Assembly (NCBI GenBank): GCA_046541515.1 | Contig: JBKHDD010000047.1 | Location: forward strand, 1 to 27,559 | Source of the DNA: CAYFVR01 sp046541515 | GTDB taxonomy: Bacteria; Desulfobacterota; Desulfobacteria; Desulfobacterales; Desulfococcaceae | Direction of reading: 5' to 3' | Length of the DNA stretch: 27,559 nucleotides | Shown: piece by piece, positions 9,301-18,452 of the stretch | Layout of the letters: every line of letters starts with the position of its first letter | How positions within the stretch are numbered: the first letter of the stretch is position 1 | Notes under the pieces: generated by a model | Database searches by the model: none | Told to the model about the DNA's origin: nothing | What the model saw: only the letters and a program-made list of their open reading frames with translations | Translations under genes and position numbers: made by a program

Positions 9301-10918
9301 TCCGGGGTTCAAGGTCTATCCCTGGATCGCCCAAACCCGCCACTCCACGCCCTACGTGGGCCTGATCTCGCCGCCGCCCCACCACGACATCTACTCCATC
9401 GAGGACTTGGCCCAGCTCATCCACGATTTGAAATGCGCCAATCCCAAAGCCCGGATCAACGTGAAGCTGGTTTCCGAAGTGGGCGTGGGCACGGTGGCCG
9501 CCGGCGTGGCCAAGGGGCGGGCCGACGTGGTGCTCATCAGCGGCCACGGCGGCGGCACCGGCGCGTCGGTCCAGACCTCCATTCGCCACGGCGGCCTGCC
9601 CTGGGAGTTGGGTTTGGCGGAAACGCAGCAAACGCTGGTGGAAAACGGGTTGCGGAGCCGCATCCGGGTGGAATGCGACGGCCAGCTCAAGACCGGCCGG
9701 GACGTGGCGGTGGCCTGCCTGCTGGGGGCCGAAGAATTCGGCTTTGGGACCATCTCCCTGGTGGCCCTTGGCTGCATCATGATGCGGGTCTGCCATCTCA
9801 ACACCTGCCCGGTGGGAATCGCCACCCAGGACCCGGAACTCCGCAAGAAATTCACCGGGAAGCCGGAGCGCGTGATCGCCATGATGCGGTTCATCGCCGA
9901 GGACCTGCGGGTCATCATGGCGCGGCTGGGCTTTCGGACGGTGGAGGAGATGGTCGGCCGGGCGGATCGGCTGACGGCGGTTCCGGCGGCGGACCATCCC
10001 AAGGCGGCCGGGCTGGATTTGACGCCGATTCTGCGGGTCCCCGAAACGCCGGAGGGGCTGTTGCCCTCCTGCTTTCGGCCGGATCAGGACCACGGGCTGG
10101 CCGAAAAGATGGACCACGCGCTCATCGAAAAAGCCGCCCCGGCCCTGGAGCGGGGCGAGCGGGTGGCGGTGGAGCTGAACATTCGCAATGTCCACCGAAC
10201 TTTTGGGACTTTGCTGAGCTACGAGTTGACGAAAAAGTACGGCGAGAAAGGGCTGCCCGAAGACACCATCGTGGTCAACGCCTCGGGGTCGGCGGGCCAA
10301 AGCTTTTGCGCCTTTGGCGCGCCGGGCATGACCTTCCACATCCGGGGGGACGCCAACGACTATTTCGGCAAGGGGCTGTCCGGGGCGAAATTGACCATTC
10401 GCCCGCCGGCGGAATCGAAGATCGATCCGGCGGAAAATATCCTGATCGGGAACGTGGCCTTTTACGGGGCGACCTCCGGCGAAGCCTACATCAACGGGCT
10501 GGCCGGGGAGCGGTTTTGCGTGCGCAACAGCGGCGTCCGCGCGGTGGTGGAGGGCGTGGGCGACCACGGCTGCGAGTACATGACCGGCGGCCGCGCCGTC
10601 ATCCTGGGCCGCGCCGGCCGCAATTTCGCCGCGGGCATGAGCGGCGGGATCGCCTACGTGCTGGACGAAAAGGGCGACTTCGCCAAACATCGGTGCAATA
10701 TGGAAATGGTGGAGCTGGAATCGGTGGAAGACGAGGGAGACGTCGCCGAACTCCGCGAGCTGATCGAGCGCCACTGGCGCCACACCAAAAGCCAGACCGC
10801 CCGGCGGATTCTGGACGACTGGGATGCCTGGCTCCCCCGGTTCGTCAAGGTCATGCCCACCGATTTCAAAAAGGCGTTGGAACGGCTGGCGCGGGAAGCG
10901 GCGGCGATGTCGGCGTGA
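6389..10918 (+). CDS. gltB: Glutamate synthase, large (alpha) subunit
   Basis: A 1,509-residue protein from a GTG at 6389. An ATG at 6254 would add 45 residues of non-conserved sequence. The GTG start leaves a short propeptide before the N-terminal nucleophile Cys24 (ACGVG), as is usual. Order: class II glutamine amidotransferase (24 to about 430), central domain, FMN-binding synthase barrel (about 860-1200) with SGHGGGTGAS, the 3Fe-4S cysteines at 1129, 1135 and 1140 (CIMMRVCHLNTC), then the Gly-rich beta-helix (about 1260-1470). It transfers the glutamine amide nitrogen to 2-oxoglutarate to give glutamate. No gltD small subunit is in the window, so electrons must come from a subunit or ferredoxin encoded elsewhere. 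A probable sigma-54 promoter lies upstream. Confidence 0.97.
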   Translation: MNFPSHFSRNPRGLHDPRLARDACGVGMICHLRGQKSHRVVADALKILENLAHRGACGCDESTGDGAGILMQMPHQFLRKACEFNLPGEREYGAGLVFLPPDPEQAKRCVELLEGAVVRAGQQVAGWRDVPVNSEALGHIAHGAEPAIRQIFVARDKRAETTADFERGLYLARKMAENAVRDADLPQGGYFHIPSLSCRTLVYKGMFLAHQIGPYFPDLADPAMESGLALVHQRYSTNTFPTWELAQPFRFLCHNGEINTMRGNANWMNAREHLFHSEWFGEAVKQLRPVATPGASDSAILDNAVELLCHTGRSLPHAMMMLIPEAWQNHETMSEQRRAFYEYHSCLMEPWDGPASIPFTDGRTIGAVLDRNGLRPGRYTVTTDDFVAMASETGALEIEPERVARKGRLQPGRMFLADTEAGRIVEDEEIKDWMAHRQPYRKWLERNLIRFDRLPAPEKRETSDPATLPARQQAFGYSQEDLRLLLTPMARDGKEAVGSMGDDIPLAVLSRRPRLLYDYFRQLFAQVTNPPLDPIREELVTSLVTPLGRERDLFQETADHCRQLRLDEPVLTDRRLAQIREQNHLKVETVSTLFPADADGDGLRDALEKIREAAATAVQNGAEILILSDRGVSTERMPVPMLLAVGAAHHHLIRNGLRTLCGLIAETGEAREVHHFCCLFGYGAGAVNPYLAMETIDLLCKNGNIDGDPEKAIAKFVKAAGKGVLKVMAKMGISTLQSYRGAQIFEIVGLSDAVVEDYFAGTASRLGGAGLEVIARECKSRHDRAFPPARIPGSDALEIGGKYQWRRGGESHQYSPLMVARFQQAVREESRDAWDQFTAEVERQNREGGEIRGLLDFDEDGATPVPIGEVEPWTEIVKRFKTGAMSYGSISKEAHECLAVAMNRLGGRSNSGEGGEDADRFAPDPDGDWRNSAVKQIASGRFGVTAHYLANAVDLQIKMAQGAKPGEGGQLPGFKVYPWIAQTRHSTPYVGLISPPPHHDIYSIEDLAQLIHDLKCANPKARINVKLVSEVGVGTVAAGVAKGRADVVLISGHGGGTGASVQTSIRHGGLPWELGLAETQQTLVENGLRSRIRVECDGQLKTGRDVAVACLLGAEEFGFGTISLVALGCIMMRVCHLNTCPVGIATQDPELRKKFTGKPERVIAMMRFIAEDLRVIMARLGFRTVEEMVGRADRLTAVPAADHPKAAGLDLTPILRVPETPEGLLPSCFRPDQDHGLAEKMDHALIEKAAPALERGERVAVELNIRNVHRTFGTLLSYELTKKYGEKGLPEDTIVVNASGSAGQSFCAFGAPGMTFHIRGDANDYFGKGLSGAKLTIRPPAESKIDPAENILIGNVAFYGATSGEAYINGLAGERFCVRNSGVRAVVEGVGDHGCEYMTGGRAVILGRAGRNFAAGMSGGIAYVLDEKGDFAKHRCNMEMVELESVEDEGDVAELRELIERHWRHTKSQTARRILDDWDAWLPRFVKVMPTDFKKALERLAREAAAMSA

Positions 10919-10967
10919 ATTTCGGGGCTTCACTTCGCCCTCGTCCGCCATTTTTTCGTATCATTTT

Positions 10968-10979
10968 CCCGATATCGGG
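10968..10979. promoter_or_regulatory. Perfect 12-bp palindrome before the DUF29 relic
   Basis: CCCGATATCGGG lies immediately upstream of and touching the GGGGGA ribosome binding site of the broken DUF29 gene. It may be an operator, part of a weak gltB terminator, or chance. Confidence 0.25.
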
Positions 10980-10988
10980 GGAATCCAA

Positions 10989-11545
10989 ATGGGAAGCGTT
11001 GCTCTTGAAAACGACTATGCCGGATGGCTTCTGGAATCGGCCCGATTGTTGCGGGAAGGCCGGTTGTCCGAGCTTGGGGTCAGTCCGGAATTAACTTGAA
11101 CAATAGCGCATTGGTTTCATTCCTCGCCAAAGCGATCTGCGGGAACTTGAAATGCGATACGGATGCATTTTTGTTCAGGTTGTTTCCGATCATTCCTTAA
11201 CCTGGAAAACGTGGCCGAGGAACTGGAAGCCATGGGCCGAAGTCAGAAGCGGGAATTGATCGGCCGATTCGCGGTGCTCGTCGCCCATCTGTTGAAATGG
11301 CGATATCGGCCGGAAAAACGGTCCAAAAGCTGGGAGCGGACCATCCGAATCCGGCGGATGGACATCGGCGAATTGCTGGAAGAAAGCCCGAGCCTGCGTC
11401 GCGAAATCGAGGATCGAATCGACCGGGCCTGCCAGAAAGCGCGGGTATTTGCCGAACCGGAAACCGGCATTGGTTTTCATCGGTTCCCCGATGGCTGTCC
11501 GTTTTCGCCGGGGCGGCTTTTGGAACCCGATTTTTTCCCGAAGGC
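10989..11545 (+). pseudogene. DUF29 family gene split by a 123-bp insertion
   Basis: The ATG at 10989 follows GGGGGA at good spacing and opens with a typical DUF29 start (YAGWLLESARLLREGRLSEL). The frame then reads foreign sequence with TGA stops at 11097 and 11148. It resumes at 11199 in the same frame with NLENVAEELEAMGRS, the usual continuation, then HLLKWRYRPEKRSKSW and a C-terminal PDGCPFSPGRLLEPDFFP. Joining 11075 to 11199 restores an uninterrupted DUF29 protein. The natural stop is also gone: the frame runs on into the hairpin repeat and the antisense methyltransferase fragment. DUF29 function is unknown. As it stands only a peptide of about 36 residues would be made from the normal start. 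Confidence 0.8.
11076..11198. mobile_element. 123-bp insertion inside the DUF29 gene
   Basis: The boundaries come from where DUF29 similarity stops and restarts. The trinucleotide CTT occurs at both junctions (11073-11075 and 11196-11198), and the length is exactly 41 codons. The left end begins GGGGTCAG. No internal gene or clear terminal inverted repeat is visible. It may be a degraded miniature element; its identity is unproven. Confidence 0.5.
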
Positions 11546-11601
11546 GAGAAACATAATTGAGGGCGGCCAGAATTTCGTCTTTGCCAGAAACGGATTTTCC
11601 G

Positions 11602-11626
11602 GTAGGGGCAGGCCCCGTGCCTGCCC
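11602..11626. repeat. GTAGGGGC-type palindromic hairpin repeat
   Basis: After GTAGG, an 8-bp perfect stem forms: GGGCAGGC (11606-11613), loop CCCGT, GCCTGCCC (11619-11626). It sits about 10 bp from the point where the methyltransferase gene copy loses similarity to the intact gene, so it marks a rearrangement boundary. It is related to the elements at 2745-2894 and 25984-26038. Confidence 0.65.
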
Positions 11627-11636
11627 AACACAGTCG

Positions 11637-11975
11637 CTTCCCCGCCGGGAAGCCGCTTCAGATTCGCCCGGGCCACCGCCGCCGCTTTTCCGTCGGAATC
11701 CCTTCCGAAAACGAAATCCTCCGGCAACGGACGAATATCCTCGTCCATCCGCTGGCGAACCGCTTTCCAGAGAATCGGATCGAAATCCGGCAGCCGTTCA
11801 AACCCGAAATTGTCCCGCAGATGCCCGCCGGAAATCCGGCAATATTCCCTCGCCACCTCGCACAGCAGTGTTCCCCATCCGCACATTGGATCGTGAGTGG
11901 GCCGGCCGTCGTCCCATCCAGCCAGCTGGATGATGGCGAAGTCCAGGGTTTTGGGCATCGGCTCTTTCCTCGCCC
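11637..11975 (-). pseudogene. Truncated second copy of the RlmL-type methyltransferase gene
   Basis: About 110 codons read in one frame on the minus strand and match residues about 303-410 of the intact gene at 12859-14367. FGFERLPDFDPILWKAVRQ is identical in both, and DNA identity is high by eye. Motif I is altered (CGWGTLL instead of CGSGTLL). The copy lacks the N-terminal THUMP part, the NPPY catalytic motif and the C-terminus. Similarity ends within a few bases of the hairpin repeat at 11602-11626. It cannot encode an active methyltransferase. Confidence 0.85.
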
Positions 11976-12253
11976 GGCCGACTTGAACATGCGAATCCGA
12001 TTCGGCAAAAGCACGGAGGAAAGTTGTAGGGATTGACGAAAAAAAATGGCGACTTAATTTTCCTCTGATTCAGCCTCGCCCATCCAGTTCTCTTTTCATC
12101 ATTGCCGGCCCGTTTGCATGGTTTTCTGATTTGAATCCACGGCGAATATGACCGGTTTTCAGGCCAATTGGAAGCTCACGTTAAACTCCCAATGGCCCCA
12201 TCCCTCCGCATTTGCCGCCCGATGGATTTTTCGTTATTCGAATAAAGGAGCGC
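11976..12253. other. AT-richer spacer before the exonuclease gene
   Basis: About 280 bp with no convincing gene. A TTGACG/TAATTT pair (12033-12038 and 12055-12060, 16-bp spacer) could be a weak promoter about 195 nt before the exonuclease start. Composition shifts from GC-rich to more AT-rich across it, consistent with a junction of transferred DNA. Confidence 0.4.
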
Positions 12254-12256
12254 ATG

Positions 12257-12757
12257 ATGAATAAGACGAAAGAACCCTTTATCATCGATGTGGAAGCTTC
12301 TGGATTCGGTGGCGCGAGCTACCCGATAGAAATTGGCGTTGCGTTAAACGATGGAAAAAAGTTTTGTACGCTCATTTTGCCGGCGCCGGATTGGACCCAT
12401 TGGGACAAGAATGCCGAGAAGGTCCATCGAGTTGCAAGAGACATTCTGGAAACGTATGGGAAACCGATCGGGGTTGTGACCGAAAGATTGAATGAGCTGC
12501 TGAATGGGACGACGCTGTATACCGACGGGTGGGTCGTGGACAAACCCTGGCTGACGACGTTGTTCCATGTCGCAAGAAAACCAATGAAATTCAGCGTAAG
12601 TCCACTGGAAATGATCCTATCCGAGAGGCAGATGGAAATATGGCACGCAACGAAAGACAAGGTCGTCGCCGAGATGAATTTGGTGCGCCATCGCGCCAGT
12701 TACGATGCCTGGATCATCCAACAAACATACAAGAAGACGCTGGATGAAAATGCGTAG
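12257..12757 (+). CDS. DEDDh-type 3'-5' exonuclease-like protein
   Basis: A protein of 166 residues. Two ATGs are adjacent (12254, 12257). The second is preferred because AAAGGAG ends 6 nt before it. The sequence shows the DnaQ-fold exonuclease pattern: IDVEASGFG gives the first two acids (Asp11, Glu13), YPIEIG follows, a middle Asp lies near TDGWVVD, and HRASYDAW supplies the H-x4-D pair of the DEDDh class. The length is that of a bare catalytic domain. The substrate (DNA or RNA) cannot be told. Codon use is more AT-rich than in the flanking genes and it stands alone beside pseudogenes, which suggests acquisition by transfer. No partner gene is visible. Confidence 0.75.
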   Translation: MNKTKEPFIIDVEASGFGGASYPIEIGVALNDGKKFCTLILPAPDWTHWDKNAEKVHRVARDILETYGKPIGVVTERLNELLNGTTLYTDGWVVDKPWLTTLFHVARKPMKFSVSPLEMILSERQMEIWHATKDKVVAEMNLVRHRASYDAWIIQQTYKKTLDENA

Positions 12758-12858
12758 CGGGAAACGAGGAGGAAGCGGCGGTTATCGTCACCTCAATTGT
12801 TTATGGGAAACCTCCCGCAGTCCATGTTTCACCCATATCTTCGTTTATCCTCAAAAAT

Positions 12859-14367
12859 TCAATACAACTCATACTTCACCAACCGCCCATCCAACCCTCC
12901 GTTCCGCAACGGCTTCTTCCAGGCCGGCTTTAACCCCACCTTCTTAATCAACTCCCGGTCCCCGAAATAAAGATACGCCGTGGACCCCTGGCACCGCTGT
13001 TTCAAAAAGTCCCCCAGTTCCGTGATCGGCTCCCCCGGATCGCCGTCGCCCATCCGGACGCCGTAGGGCGGGTTCGCCACGATCACGCAATCCTGTAGCC
13101 CCTCCAATTCCTGAAATCGCGCTCTCCGAAGCGTCACCTTTTCCCCGCCGGGAAGCTGCTTCAGATTCGCCCGGGCCACCGCCACCGCTTTTCCGTCGGA
13201 ATCCCCGCCGAAAATCAAATCCCCCGGCAACGGACGAATATCCTCGTCCATCCGCTGGCGAACCGCTTTCCAAAGGATCGGATCGAAATCCGGCAACCGT
13301 TCGAATCCGAACTTCTCCCGCAGGTGGCCCGCGGGAACCCGGCAATATTCCATCGCCGCCTCGCACAGCAAGGTCCCCGACCCGCACATGGGATCGTGAA
13401 TCGGCCGGTCGCCGTCCCATTCCGCCAGCCGGATGATGGCGGCGGCCAGGGTTTCCTGCATGGGCGCTTCCAGCCCCTCCCGCCGGTAGCCCCGCTTGTG
13501 CAGGGAGCCGCCGGACAGGTCCAGAGAAATCGTCGCCGTGTCTTCGTGGATGTGCAGATTGATCCACAGATCCGGATCGCGCCGGTCCACGGACGGCCGC
13601 TTGCCGATCCGCTCCTGAAAGCGGTCGGCCACGGCGTCTTTCACCCGCAACGCGGCGAACTGGGAGTGGGTGACGGCGCTTCGGGCGACGTTGGCGACAA
13701 CCGCAAAGGTTTCGTCGGTCCGCAGCAAGGAATTCCACGGCAGCGTGTGGGCTTTTTGGTACAGCACGTCGGAGTTGGGGCAGGGGAAGGCGAGCAGCGG
13801 GGCCAGAACCCGGGTGGCCAGCCGGGCGCCGTAGGTCACGGCGTAAACGGCGGCCGGCTTGGCGTCGAAGTGGACGCCCCGGACGGTCGGTTCGGCGTTC
13901 CGGCCGCCAAGCGCCAGGATTTCCGCGGCGGCCAGTTCCTCCATGCCGCCGGGAACCTGGGCGAAATATCGGCCGTTCTTCTGGTAGAGAAATCCGCTCC
14001 GGCCCGGACCGGCGGGGCCGGAGGCGGATTTGGGGCGAGGCTTCTCGGGGGGCCGGGGACCGCCGTCCCGGCCGGGCCGATGGGGACCGTTGGCCGTTGG
14101 CCCGGCCTTTCCTCGGCGCGGCGGGTTGCCGGCGGGTCTTTTTTGGGATTGGGTTTGAGAGTTGGAAGTCCCCTTTTCCGGGCGCTCGGACGTGCGAGAC
14201 CCCGGATTCCGAGGCTCTTTTTTCCGGCGTTCGGGCGTTTCGGTCGAAGTCCCGGATGAACGGGGTCGACCGGCGCCGTGTCCCGGGGAGCGGTCCTTCC
14301 GTTTGCCTTTCGCCGCGTCGCCGGCCTTGGAAGGCCGCCGGCCCGGCCGGTCCGTTCCCCGGGGCAT
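12859..14367 (-). CDS. THUMP-domain SAM-dependent rRNA methyltransferase, RlmL N-terminal type
   Basis: A 502-residue protein starting 3 nt after the transketolase stop; a GGGAGA site lies inside the end of tkt, so the two are coupled. Residues 1-125 are a low-complexity tail rich in Arg, Lys, Pro and Gly, probably disordered and RNA-binding. The THUMP-containing part follows (about 126-300), then a Rossmann methyltransferase with motif I DPMCGSGTLL (325-334) and catalytic ANPPYG (431-436), the signature of N6-adenine or N2-guanine methylation. The family (COG0116) includes the RlmL half that makes m2G in 23S rRNA. The RlmK half is absent, as in many bacteria. The exact target base cannot be read from sequence. 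A truncated copy lies at 11637-11975. Confidence 0.9.
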   Translation of the reverse strand: MPRGTDRPGRRPSKAGDAAKGKRKDRSPGHGAGRPRSSGTSTETPERRKKEPRNPGSRTSERPEKGTSNSQTQSQKRPAGNPPRRGKAGPTANGPHRPGRDGGPRPPEKPRPKSASGPAGPGRSGFLYQKNGRYFAQVPGGMEELAAAEILALGGRNAEPTVRGVHFDAKPAAVYAVTYGARLATRVLAPLLAFPCPNSDVLYQKAHTLPWNSLLRTDETFAVVANVARSAVTHSQFAALRVKDAVADRFQERIGKRPSVDRRDPDLWINLHIHEDTATISLDLSGGSLHKRGYRREGLEAPMQETLAAAIIRLAEWDGDRPIHDPMCGSGTLLCEAAMEYCRVPAGHLREKFGFERLPDFDPILWKAVRQRMDEDIRPLPGDLIFGGDSDGKAVAVARANLKQLPGGEKVTLRRARFQELEGLQDCVIVANPPYGVRMGDGDPGEPITELGDFLKQRCQGSTAYLYFGDRELIKKVGLKPAWKKPLRNGGLDGRLVKYELY

Positions 14368-14370
14368 GGC

Positions 14371-16398
<2,028 letters not shown>

Positions 16399-16428
16399 GG
16401 TGAATTCTCCGTGTGGGGGACCGGGCCG

Positions 16429-17298
16429 CTAAAGCGCCCGCATCCATTCGGGTTTCAGGCCGATTTTTCCGGAAAGGGCCTGGTCGATTTGTTGAAGGGT
16501 CGCCTCTTTGTCCTTGGGCATTCGCGCCTTGATGGGCAGGTAGTTGGAGGCGTGGTTGGCGTGGAACTGGCCCCGGCTCATGTCGGTGTGGGCGATCATG
16601 GTCCGCAGCTCCCGCAGCATCTCCTGGGGACCCAGCAACTCGAAATCGCCGGATTCGTGGAGATCGTGCAATTCCGTGCCGGGGATGAGCATGAGCGAAA
16701 GCGCGCCCACGAATTCCGGATCGATGGCCGACAGCACCCGGCCGGTTTCGGCGGCGTGGATTTCGGAGCGCTCGCGCCCGGCCACGCCCAGCAGCACGGT
16801 GACCGACAGCTTGATCCCGGCCGCGCGGATTTTTCTGCCCATGCGGATCATTTTTTCGGAATCCGCGCCTTTGCGGATGTTTTTCAGGGTCACGTCGTCG
16901 CCGGATTCCAGCCCCAGGTAGGCGATGCCGATGCCCAGCTCGTGGAGCCGCGCCAGCTCTTCCGGGCTTTTCATGTCGATGCTTTTGGCGTTGGCGTATA
17001 CGCCCACCCGGGTCACCCAGGGCAGTCGGCGCTTGATTTCCTGGAGAATCTTCTCCAGCCGGGCCTGGGGAATGATGAGCGCGTCGCCGTCGCAGATGAA
17101 CAGCCGTCGCCGGTCCTTGAAGTGTTTGGCGGCGTAGGCGATGTCGCCGAAAATCATCTCGTCGGGCTTGATTTTGAAGCGCTCGTCCTTGTAGGTGCCG
17201 CAAAAGGCGCATTTGTTGTGGGAACAGCCCACCGTGGCCTGAAGCAGGATGCTGTAAGCCTCGCTGGGCGGTCGGATGACGCGTCCTTCGTAATGCAT
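16429..17298 (-). CDS. Radical SAM protein of unknown substrate
   Basis: A 289-residue protein with a GAGG site upstream of the ATG. The iron-sulfur motif is C-x4-C-x2-C in GCSHNKCAFC (residues about 25-34), rather than the commonest C-x3-C spacing. A GLESGDD segment fits the SAM-binding region of the Elp3/MiaB-like TIM barrel. There is no cobalamin-binding or TRAM domain. Proteins like this are annotated only as radical SAM or COG1032-type. It sits between the AcsE-like gene (226 bp upstream) and tkt (30 bp downstream). It generates a 5'-deoxyadenosyl radical by family; its actual reaction is unknown. Confidence 0.85.
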   Translation of the reverse strand: MHYEGRVIRPPSEAYSILLQATVGCSHNKCAFCGTYKDERFKIKPDEMIFGDIAYAAKHFKDRRRLFICDGDALIIPQARLEKILQEIKRRLPWVTRVGVYANAKSIDMKSPEELARLHELGIGIAYLGLESGDDVTLKNIRKGADSEKMIRMGRKIRAAGIKLSVTVLLGVAGRERSEIHAAETGRVLSAIDPEFVGALSLMLIPGTELHDLHESGDFELLGPQEMLRELRTMIAHTDMSRGQFHANHASNYLPIKARMPKDKEATLQQIDQALSGKIGLKPEWMRAL

Positions 17299-17524
17299 GA
17301 AATGGCCTCGAATTCTGGAAATATCCTGAATTTTTTCGGGTTTACGGGGATTTGGTCGGAAGGTTTACGCAAATTCCGGTTCTTTGACAAGCCCTAATTT
17401 GGGCGCGGGCGGCCGGTGGAGGCGGATGCGGCCCGGTTCGGAAAGGGATGGCGGAAAGTCCGGAAGCGGAGAACGGCGGAAGCGGGGCGTTGGATTGGGG
17501 TTGCGGGTGGACGGCTTCCGCGCC

Positions 17525-18334
17525 TCAGCCGTCGTCGGGAAAGGCCGGAACCGATTCCCAGGCGAAAATTTTCGGATCGGTGAGCGCGTTGCAGGCCCGG
17601 GCCGTTCGGACGGTTTCGGCCCGAAAGACGTTGAGCAGCGCCATGTCCAGCCCGGCGGCGGCCAGCATGGGCAGGTAGGCGGTCTCCATGCGGATTTTTT
17701 TGGACCGGGGCGCGTCGCCGATGGTCAGGTTGGAAAGCCCGGCGATGGTTCGCACCGGAAAGCCGAGGAGGTCCGGCAGATTGCGGATCGTCGACAGCGC
17801 CGCCATGTTCCGCACGTTGCCGTCGTCCCAGATCAGCGGCGCGACGACCGGATCGATGATGAGCCGCTCCTCCGGCAGGCCGGTCTGGCGAAACTCGGCG
17901 TAGAGGGCCACGGCGATTTCCAGGCGCTCCGCTTCGTCCGGGGGAACGTGGCTGTTCGGCCGGAGGAGGAAGCCGACGATGTCGGTGTTGAACCGGGCCG
18001 CCAAGGGCAGGATGTGCTCCAGCCGGAACGGGTCCAGGAAAAACCCGTTGATGATGGCGGCGTTTCGACAAGCCACAAGGCCGGCCTCCAGGGCGGCGGG
18101 ATTGGTGGTGTCCAGCAGCAAGGGTTTGTCGGTGATCGCCTGGACCGCCTCCACCAGAAAGGTCATGCGGCGCTCCGGGTCGCGTTTCAACGGACCGGGA
18201 TTGATGTCGATGGCCTCGGCGCCGGCGTCCAGACAGCGCTTGACCAATTCTTGAACGGGGCCCGGGTCGAGGTCGTCGATGGCCCGGCGAACGACCGGGT
18301 TGGTGACGGTGAGGTTGTCGGCGACGAGTTGCAT
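17525..18334 (-). CDS. Methyltetrahydrofolate:corrinoid methyltransferase, AcsE-like
   Basis: A 269-residue pterin-binding TIM-barrel protein. The ATG at 18334 is preferred because everything upstream in frame is a Pro/Arg-rich string with no family resemblance; its ribosome binding site is weak. Conserved blocks from the AcsE/MtgA-type family are visible: AIDDLDPGPVQELV, then AEAIDINPGP (pterin pocket), LLLDTTNPAALEAGL, IIDPVV and TIAGLSNLT. Such enzymes pass a methyl group from methyl-H4folate to cob(I)amide on a corrinoid protein, as in the Wood-Ljungdahl pathway or demethylation systems. The neighbouring CbiR-like gene supports a corrinoid theme. No corrinoid protein or CO dehydrogenase is in the window, so the methyl acceptor is unknown. 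Confidence 0.85.
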   Translation of the reverse strand: MQLVADNLTVTNPVVRRAIDDLDPGPVQELVKRCLDAGAEAIDINPGPLKRDPERRMTFLVEAVQAITDKPLLLDTTNPAALEAGLVACRNAAIINGFFLDPFRLEHILPLAARFNTDIVGFLLRPNSHVPPDEAERLEIAVALYAEFRQTGLPEERLIIDPVVAPLIWDDGNVRNMAALSTIRNLPDLLGFPVRTIAGLSNLTIGDAPRSKKIRMETAYLPMLAAAGLDMALLNVFRAETVRTARACNALTDPKIFAWESVPAFPDDG

Positions 18335-18452
18335 GGGGGGCGCCTGTTTTTTGGGGTTTGGGTGTTGGTTTTGTTTGGGTGGCGGTGGTGGTTGGCGCCG
18401 GGGCCTTGGCCGTGGCACGGACACACGGGGGTTCATGGACCGCTACGGACGG

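Noticed and set aside
6140..10951. A 1,603-codon open frame antisense to gltB
   Set aside because: It mirrors the gltB codons in a GC-rich genome, has repetitive Gly/His/Arg/Pro composition, no ribosome binding site and no family resemblance; gltB is unmistakable on the other strand.
9076..11094. 672-codon plus-strand frame overlapping the end of gltB
   Set aside because: An out-of-frame shadow of gltB, Arg/Gly/Pro-rich with no domain signature.
11545..11601. Minus-strand frame reading like a short antitoxin tail (DEILAALNYVSRL)
   Set aside because: Fewer than about 25 suggestive residues, and it continues as the antisense of DUF29; not enough to name a gene.
17382..17388. TTGACA string on the plus strand
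   Set aside because: No -10 box at proper spacing and no plus-strand gene downstream.
18335..18436. Pro-rich N-terminal extension of the AcsE-like protein
   Set aside because: Composition is non-coding-like, and family similarity begins at the ATG at 18334.
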